Below, one piece after another: positions 56,801 to 64,000 of a DNA stretch of 64,000 bases (positions are counted from its first letter, which is position 1; each line of letters starts with the position of its first letter). The notes under the pieces were generated by a model. The model searched no databases, had not been told where the DNA came from, and saw only the letters and a list, made by a program, of their open reading frames with translations. The DNA comes from Catonia carolina (Eukaryota > Arthropoda > Insecta > Hemiptera > Achilidae). The DNA lies in the NCBI GenBank assembly GCA_035578175.1, contig JAQMRL010000002.1, positions 95,830,748 to 95,894,747 of the forward strand, given 5' to 3'. The position numbers and the translations under genes are program-made.

Positions 56801-59800
56801 ATGTTTCGAATTAGTGTAATTATAAATGTAACACAAGTTTTAATCTTCGTTGTTGTGTGATAAAATGGTAGAAGTTTTACCTGGGCTCCATATGAGAAAT
56901 TCAGTAAGATTTGGGGGGTTGCCTGCAACCTACACTGTTGATCAATCGTTAGTTTATTTATATTTTCCCTACATTCTGTTTTTTTTCCAGGTTCCTTGCA
57001 TCTTTGACTGGACATAATAATTGGGTTCGATGTGCAAACTTTTCACCAAATGAAAGAACAATTGCTTCATGTTCAGATGATAAATCTGTCAGGTTGTGGG
57101 ATTTGGGATCAAACAAACAAATTCATATGTTCAATGAGATTTCTGGTCAGTCAGCACCTGTTTTAAGTAAAAACTAGTTTAAATCAATGAAAATAGTTTT
57201 TAAGGAAGTAATGTTAAAGATATCTGTGGTGCAAATTTAATCTGGCAATTAGTTTTAATGCTTCAGTGTTTTCAATGTACCCCTGAAGGTGCCAATCTAC
57301 CCCAGATGATATTTTACTTCAAATTTGATCGGTATAAAAATCTGAACACAAATATCTATCTTGTGATTCCTAGAACTTCACTGTCTGTTCATGTTGTGTA
57401 GGCTATTATGAACAAAAACCTTTAATTCTCTATTTTTCTTTTATATTAAATTTTTACTTTCTCTTGCTTTGAATGAACATATAGGGAAGGAAAGTAGGCC
57501 TACCTATTGTTTTCATGTCAATTTTTTAAAATCAACTTTTCATCGAATGTACACGTTTTCAGGCCCCCTGAACCCAAAAAACATATTTTTAGCGATTGGT
57601 ATGTGTGTGAACTACAGAAAAACTACTAAAATATCTTAAGAACTGAATAGTGTACGAAGTTGAAACTTTGAACTTAAGTTAGGTACCACTATAGGACCCG
57701 ACACAAACATTTTCATCAAAATCGGTCCACTGGGAGAGGTAGTTTATTCCTGCAATTTTTCATGGGTTTTTTTTCAAAAATGACTTCTACGATTTTTTTT
57801 AATCGCCTCATTTATTACATTTTTTATAATCCACAAGCTAGTGTAAGCACCATTTCGGCTGGAATTCTTGGGAGACCTGTGCTCTTATAGAAAAAATGGT
57901 TATTTTAAGATTGTGGCTTTAGTATGCATTTTAGGAAAAAAGTGTAATATGATAAAAGTTGTGGAACTTTTAAAACTCTACAACTTTTATTTCAAGCAGT
58001 TTTTTGTACAATGTCAATTAGTGATTTTCTGTATTTTTTCATGAAAATCTGTAAAAATATGCAATTTTTTTAATATTGTTGCCTTAGTATGCATTTTACA
58101 ACCAAAATGTATGAGATAAAAAAAAAATTGTCAACTTTTATTTCAAGCAATTTCTTCTACAGAGCTAAGTTTAGCGTTAGTGATTTTCCGTAAATTTAAA
58201 TTAAAGTTGAAGAAAAGTTGATTTTCATTTAGCTTCATTCACTCATGATTAAAATTAAGTTATGATTTTCGTTTTGCATTGTTTACTAATGATTAAACAT
58301 AGGTCATATGTTTTATTATTTACATTGGCAAGAGAAAGTCGTGTGAGTATTTCACACTAGATTTTATTGAACTGTAAAGTATTGGTGAAAACTTTTTATC
58401 ATTGACTGTTAACATAATTCCATTTAACAATTGCACCACAGACTATATTAATACAAGTATTTTCTTCAAGAGCATCTCTAATAACAATAATATAACAATG
58501 TAACATAATATAACAATGCATATAATGATATTTGTGTCATTATAAGAAAACAGAACAAAATTCATTCTAAAAAAACTTTTGATGTTTTATATTTTTTTGA
58601 ATGCTTATTAAAAGCATGTGGTAATGTAAACATCCATTTCATCCTGTGTTAACTGGATTGCTCATACCTAATTCTGAAGTCATTAAAATCTTCTATTGTA
58701 ATATGATAAGTCTTGTATATTTTTCTTGCAATATTATTATTTTATGTTTTGTTACACAAATTAAAATAATGAATGGATCGTGCAACCGGCTGTTTTTTTA
58801 AAAGATTTCATGTTGAATAATTTCTAGTGTTAGTTTTTTTTATTAATAATGACATGGTATACTTTAAATAAAAGATTTTGAAATTTTGTTTTTAGGTTAT
58901 GGCGTTTACACAACATTTCATCCAAATGGATGGTGTATAGGTGTTGCAATGTCTAATGGAATTGTTAAAATATATGATGTGAGAGTTCATAAACTACTTC
59001 AACATTATGGTGATCATTCTGACTGTGTCACCAGATTGTCGTTTCATCCTTCCGGAAAGTATTTGTTGACAACATCTAGTGACTCTTCTATAAAAGTAAT
59101 TATTCTGTTGTATTTTATTACTACTATTTATTAAGTTAAGATGTACTATTTAAGCTAAGATTTATTTTAAATGCTCCGGCTGATTTGTTTCGAAAGTGTA
59201 GGTTAAACTGTAGGTAGGCCTACTAACGCAGAATATTGTAAAATCTGATCAGTCTAACCAAAGTCTAGACCTATATATTAAAAATATTGGATTGAGTAAA
59301 TATAAGCGATTTCATATAGCTTAGATACTGTGTTAATTATTTTTTTAAGTTATTCAGTCAGGAGATGAGCAATATGGGTTGAGCTAAAGATAATAAAAGG
59401 GATATTTAGTGTAATTTGTTGGCAACACTGGTTAAACTGTCATTTCCTCATTTTCAGCCATTTCAAAGTCATTAGCTGTGGGAGGTGTGTGGTAAAACAA
59501 GTAGTTTTTCTACACTAACATTGCAAATTGGTTTATACAGCCAAGGCAGTAGGTAAAGACATATGATGTCTACTGGAAAAATGATGTCGATCATTTCATT
59601 TCTTGGAACCCTTTTGTTAAAAATACAATATTCTATTAACCTTTACTGAGTTGAAATTTTTCCAATTCTTTTACTTTCCCTGTAACTAGGACAAATGTAT
59701 TTAACTTAAAATCTTGTTTAAATCGAGATTTGTGCTCAACCAAATTGTTAATCAAGATGAAATTAGGATCACAATCATGGTAGTATTGAATCAAATGTAT

Positions 59801-62800
59801 TTACTTGCTGTAAATTTGAATTTATTTTTACTTTCTCTTCCCTATATGAATATTTAGGAAGAAAAGTATTGTTTTCATGTTGATTTTTCGAAATTGAGTT
59901 TTCACCAGATCTACACATTTTCAGACCCCCTGAACTCAAAAAACATGTTTTTAGTGATTGGTCTGTGTTTGTGTGTGAACAGAATATCTCAAGAACAGAA
60001 CATCGTACTAACTTGAAACTTAAGTTAGACACCACTACCGGACCCGACATGAACATTTTCATCAAAATTGGTCAACCGAAAGTAGTACCTAGTTTATTCG
60101 TGTGATTTTTCACTTTTTTGCGATTGTCTCAAAAACGGGTCCTACAATTTTTTTTAAAAATCGCCTCTAAATTTTTTATGTTTTACAAGATAGGGTAAGC
60201 GCCTTCTCTGCTGAAATTCTTGGAGAGGCTATTTTCACGTAAAAAATTGGTTTTTTAAGATTGCGGCTTAAATATACATTTCAGCGCAAAAATGTATATA
60301 ATCAAAGTTGTAGAGAATTACAAATCCTAAAACTTTTTATTTCAAACATTTTTTTGTATAACGCTTAGTTAAGTGGCAATTAGCAATTTTCTGTTTTTTT
60401 TCGCACAAAAATGTGTAAAAAACTGATTTTTTTACGATTTCAGCCTTAGTATGCATTTTACAACAAAAGTGTATACAATCAAATTATAGTAAATTAAAAG
60501 ATCTACAACTTTTATTTAGAGCATTTTTCTCTACAGAGCCTAGTTTAGCGTGATTTTCCGTATTTTTAAACTGAACTGAGGTTGATTTTCATTTTGCATC
60601 TTGCACTCATGATTAAAAATTAGGTTATGTTTATTAAGGTTAGTTTTTTGTTTATTTCTAATGTTTTATTACTACTGTTAGATTATGTTGTTCATTATTT
60701 GCATTGGCAAGACAAAGTTGTGTGAGTGTTTCACACCAGATTTTAATTCTATCTATCTGTCCTGCATTACATTTACTCTATTCAGTGACAGTAATAAACC
60801 TTGTATAATAAATGAAATTTGTTGTTTTTTTAGCTATTTATAATTGTTTACTGTATTATGTTTTACAGGTTTTAGATCTCTTAGAAGGTCGTGCTATATA
60901 CACTATAGAGGGCCATAAAGGAGCAATAAACTGTGGGGTTTTTAGTCCTAATGGTGGCCAATTTGCTACTGGAGGTGTTGATCAACAGGTATGGAATGTG
61001 TAAATAAATTAATTAGATAGTTCATGTTAAATAATTATTAAAATTTCAATGTAATGAGTGTATTCAGAAAGTATGTTGAATAAAATAGGTTGATCAAACT
61101 TTTCTACTAATCTTTCTTGTTTCTTTGAATACGTGTCATTGAGATTTTGCCTCTGCACTGACTTGACGTCACACAATTTTTGACAGAGGAGGGTAGGCTA
61201 CCGAAAAGAATGCTGTAATTGAAAATTGAAGGAAAAAGAAAGTGAAGTGGATGGGTTTAGTTATGGATTGGGTATGAAATGCAAGAGAGCAGAGATTGTT
61301 TGGCGATTGAAAGAGATAGCAAGGAGTTCTATTTGGCCCGAGAAAACTTGGAAGAGAGATAACGAGGATAATGATGATTGTTCAGGGATTCATAAAGTCC
61401 AGCCTTTAGTTTATTCTTGCAATTCACGATCTAATATATTTCAAATTAAGGTATGAACTTTTTTTCTGTACTTAATTACGTGATATTCATCGTTCAATTT
61501 AAAAATAAATCATTGTTACCTTAAATTATTTGTATTTTTTTCAGGTATTTTTATGGAAGACTAATTTTGATAAAAGTGATATAGTACGTAACATTGTCGA
61601 TTCTGCTCGTTCTGAAAGAGGAACTTCTAGCGAAGAATGTAGAGAAACGGGTCGCCGATTATCTTTCCCTCACAGCCAGCCAAATTCACAAACAAACTTC
61701 CAGGTAATTTCTCTATAATGCTACTATTTATCTGTGTATTATTTACCTATTTAAAAAAAAAATACAAACTGTTTGTTTCAGGGAAAAACAGACTGCCAAT
61801 GTTACACTAAAATTTATTAAAACTGATATAGACTCATCTCTGAATTCCTCAATAATGTTGAGAATTATACAATCTGGCGAGTAGGTAAGTCGTTGGATTC
61901 TGGAAGTCTTTAATGAAGCATCAGCACTGGATTTCTGATTGTTTCAGGATGGACTTGATATTCAGTAAACACCAATACAATTGAAATTTTACAGCATGCG
62001 AGTGCATTCACGATCATAAAAGAATACAAAACAAAAAAATATTCATAACATAGAGCTTAAATAAAAAATTGTGATGTAATAGAGACAGCTTACTATCACA
62101 AGAACCTGGGCAGTTCTTCTAGCGCGCTAGTATGTCAACCACTCAAAGCGATCATGAAGGAAACGACCTCCTTCCTCAAAAACCTCCTGGCTAGCCTAGC
62201 TAGTTAACTTAAAAGAAAATGATTTCTTGTTGAGTATTGAATAGAATTTAACTGAAAACAAAATCTAATTCCTTGGTTTTAAGAATAAAGATAAAAATTA
62301 AGTCCTGAACACCAGCCATTGTTGTTTTACCATAAAATATTAATAATTTTACAAAGTTCATTCTATCTTTCAAATTTGGGCACAGTCAAGTTTGTACTGT
62401 CCAATGTTATTGAAACAAAATGATTTTCAGTCTAAGGCCGCTCTCACACCGGTGAAACTCGACTGCGACTTGACATCCAATACAAGTCTAACCCTTACAT
62501 TTATATGTTCGCGCTCCCACCAGTACGACCTCGATCGAACTGATCGCATGCAACTTGGCTTGTCCAACATCTGCTTGACCAGTTGCATATAATCATGGCA
62601 GACGAAGCAGCCAACGTAGTCTTGGTGCTTGAAGTTGAAAAATATCCCTGTCTGTACAATTTTAATTTGACAGAATATTCTAGGCGAGATGTTACCTTTC
62701 TTTTGGCATCCGATAAAAAGATTTAAATTTGTTTTCATCACAGGAGAGTACCTGGGCACACACATACGCTCCTTTATTAGGATTATTACATATATACGGT

Positions 62801-63261
62801 GATATCCAATAGCTACAGTTTTTTTTCTGTTTTCTTCTTATATAGTAATAAGCAACGACTACGTCTTCTTCATCTCTTGGACATTTTGCAAACTGCAGGT
62901 GGATTTGAAGAAAAGGTTGAACAGTTGCGTAGAGGTCGAGTCTTCTCGATGTGCGAACATGCATGATACGACTCATTTTTCGGTCGAGTCATTTTAATCG
63001 CGTTGAGGTCGAGTTTCACCGGTGTGTGCAGCCTAAGAGAATTAAAACCATGGTTGTGAAATCTTGCAAGTTTTCATTACAGAAAAATAATTTTTGATAA
63101 ATATTGTTATAACTTTTCAAGCCGTTAGTATTTTTGTGTTTTAAAATCAGTTTTTAATAAAGAAATTTTTTAGGTTGTGAATGTTGACTGCACTAGTGAA
63201 AGTGGGAATTCAAAAGAATACAATATGGAAGATTTTCAAGACAAGGAAGGTTTTAACTATG
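53801..63261 (+). CDS. POC1: POC1, centriolar WD40-repeat protein (3' end not seen)
   Basis: Seven coding exons with consistent phases: 53801-53955, 55544-55783, 56991-57145, 58896-59095, 60869-60988, 61545-61703, 63174-63261 (about 372 residues so far, ending in phase 1). The start ATG (MGDDDPEL) lies 5 bases after an acceptor, so the 5'UTR is spliced. Exons 1-6 encode a seven-bladed WD40 propeller: repeats begin [48 protein letters not shown] and [12 protein letters not shown], and end in forms such as DKTIRLW, DKMIKLW and DKSVRLW. The order and motifs [16 protein letters not shown] and VFLWKTNFD fit POC1A/B rather than other WD40 proteins. POC1 localises to centrioles and basal bodies and stabilises the microtubule triplets. 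Exons 6-7 encode the polar linker. The C-terminal coiled-coil POC1 domain should lie beyond 63261 or past the window edge. Confidence 0.93.
53956..55543. other. POC1 intron 1
   Basis: 1588 bp, AT-rich. No repeat or gene recognised. Confidence 0.5.
56180..56575 (+). pseudogene. Helitron helicase C-terminal relic
   Basis: The frame at 56337-56522 reads [20 protein letters not shown] and [12 protein letters not shown], a decayed form of the Helitron/PIF1-type helicase end (MTINKAQGQTLEKVGLYLP, PVFSHGQLYVALSR). The expected VALSR is frameshifted. It lies in POC1 intron 2 on the coding strand. Inactive. Confidence 0.8.
57456..58366 (+). repeat. R2 repeat, copy B (POC1 intron 3)
   Basis: Aligns end to end with copy C, beginning ACTTTCTCTTGC with the terminal hairpin partner GGGAAGGAAAGTA, and ending AGAGAAAGTCGTGTGAGT. 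Contains AAAATCGGTCCACTGG and GGAATTCTTGGG seen in the other copies. Confidence 0.85.
59830..60746 (+). repeat. R2 repeat, copy C (POC1 intron 4)
   Basis: Same orientation as copy B, about 2.4 kb away, with POC1 exon 4 between. Left hairpin ACTTTCTCTTCCCTATATG and TAGGAAGAAAAGT; right end AAGTTGTGTGAGTGTTTCAC. Confidence 0.85.
61704..62432. other. POC1 intron 6, left part
   Basis: A good acceptor (TTTGTTTCAG at 61773-61782) opens a 12-codon frame to a stop, a possible alternative last exon. Otherwise nothing recognised. Confidence 0.35.
62436..63033 (-). mobile_element. Deleted PIF/Harbinger transposon (598 bp)
   Basis: The ends GGCCGCTCTCACACCGGTGA and, read inward from the right, GGCTGCACACACCGGTGA continue as GAAACTCGAC on both sides. 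TAA flanks both sides (62433-62435, 63034-63036), the 3-bp TWA-type duplication of Harbinger elements. Inside, minus strand, two overlapping frames carry [20 protein letters not shown] and [11 protein letters not shown], matching the N-terminal part of Harbinger transposases (RxxWVHPxxxxRxxxGAF, KFxxYFRM). The catalytic DDE part is absent, so it could move only in trans. Lies in POC1 intron 6. Confidence 0.85.
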
Positions 63262-63452
63262 GTAATTTGTTAACAAATATTTTTATTTAAAATAAGTTAA
63301 CTGTATCAGATTCGTTTCTCCCTAATTAAAAATAATATTTTAATTGTAGATACCTGCAGTAGATTAATCGCTAATGGTAACAACATACTCCAAATTTAAA
63401 TATCAGAAGCTGCTATTTGTAAAAGATTTTGAATTTATTTATATGAAACAAA

Positions 63453-64000
63453 GTCGTCGTCGTCTTCCTTCAAGGATTAGGCACATTGCCTGTTCCGACT
63501 GCAAACTCCTTTATTAATCAATTCCATCTCTTACGAGGCCTGCCCACACTTCTCTTTCCTACTGGCTGATAGGAGATGACTGCCCTGGGAATTCTTCCAT
63601 CCTCCATGCGCTCCACATGATCCTTCCAGTTTTGTTTGGTTTCCTCGATTTTCTGCCATATGGAGGGTATGTTGAGCTCTTTTCTGATCTCAGTATTATG
63701 GATTCTGTCTTCCCTAGTACAACCCTTCACTGCTCTTAGGAATCTCATTTCAGCAGCCTGTAACCTGCTCCATTCCTTCTTTTTATGTACCCAGGTTTCA
63801 GAACCATATAAAAGAGTGGGGATAGCCATAACTTTATAGAATTTCATTTTCGTTTCCCTTCTGGCTTTGTTCCTCAAGGTCCTGTTGATTGTTCCACAGA
63901 TAGCTTGGAATCTATTTATTTTCATGTTCAAGTCCTGATCCATTTCATATGTGATATCACACCCCAAATACTTGAAATGTGATACTTGTTCCAGAACTTT
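63453..64000 (-). pseudogene. LINE (RTE-like) 3' part, running off the right edge
   Basis: The open frame from 64000 down to 63518 reads VSHFKYLGCDITYEMD, KVMAIPTLLYGSETWV, AAEMRFLRAVKGCTREDRI, WKDHVERMEDGRIPRAVISY and VGRPRKRW, the ordered end of an insect LINE endonuclease-RT. A 3'UTR of about 60 bp and a GACGACGAC-type tail (63453-63464) close it. No stop interrupts the visible ~160 codons, so this copy is younger than the other LINE relics. The 5' part is outside the window. Confidence 0.85.

Noticed and set aside
1..64000. CRISPR array, operons or bacterial defence system
   Set aside because: No regularly spaced repeats and no bacterial gene organisation. Introns and insect transposons show this is eukaryotic nuclear DNA.

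Overview
The window looks like nuclear DNA from an arthropod, most likely a hemimetabolous insect. It is AT-rich, has long introns with canonical GT/AG splice sites, and is crowded with insect-type transposons: a Ty3/gypsy LTR element, mariner, PIF/Harbinger, Helitron, several LINEs and tRNA-derived SINEs. No bacterial-style operons are present. The species cannot be fixed from the sequence alone.

Four host genes can be supported; most of their exons are too short to show as long reading frames and were built from splice sites. From left to right: (1) an unrecognised minus-strand gene at 19849-26607, with 2-3 exons and a Ser/Asn-rich product that is probably nuclear; (2) VMA21 on the plus strand at 27501-31536, a V-ATPase assembly factor, complete in three exons (88 aa); (3) ATOX1 on the minus strand at 43461-52776, a copper chaperone, complete in three exons (73 aa) with the MxCxxC site; (4) POC1 on the plus strand from 53801 past 63261, a centriolar WD40 protein, with seven coding exons seen and the 3' end not seen. 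Genes 1 and 2 are head to head, as are genes 3 and 4, so each pair may share a promoter region. VMA21 and ATOX1 converge on a transposon-rich gap at 31.7-43.1 kb.

The left 10 kb holds only dispersed repeats and unassigned AT-rich DNA. At 10051-16426 sits a young, 6.4-kb Osvaldo-like Ty3/gypsy retrotransposon on the minus strand. Its two 1119-bp LTRs differ at one position that I could find, and it has a 4-bp target duplication, a tRNA-Lys primer site and an open pol. Between gag and pol lies a textbook -1 frameshift cassette (GGGAAAC plus a possible H-type pseudoknot). Its gag, however, lacks nearly all of the capsid region. It landed just past the stop codon of an older Jockey-like LINE.

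Other structure of note: two foldback elements whose arms carry a hammerhead-ribozyme-like core; a 1.18-kb foldback flanked by TA; an intact mariner nested inside a 0.9-kb repeat family that recurs in ATOX1 and POC1 introns; a deleted Harbinger element in a POC1 intron; and a four-copy R1 retroposon family.
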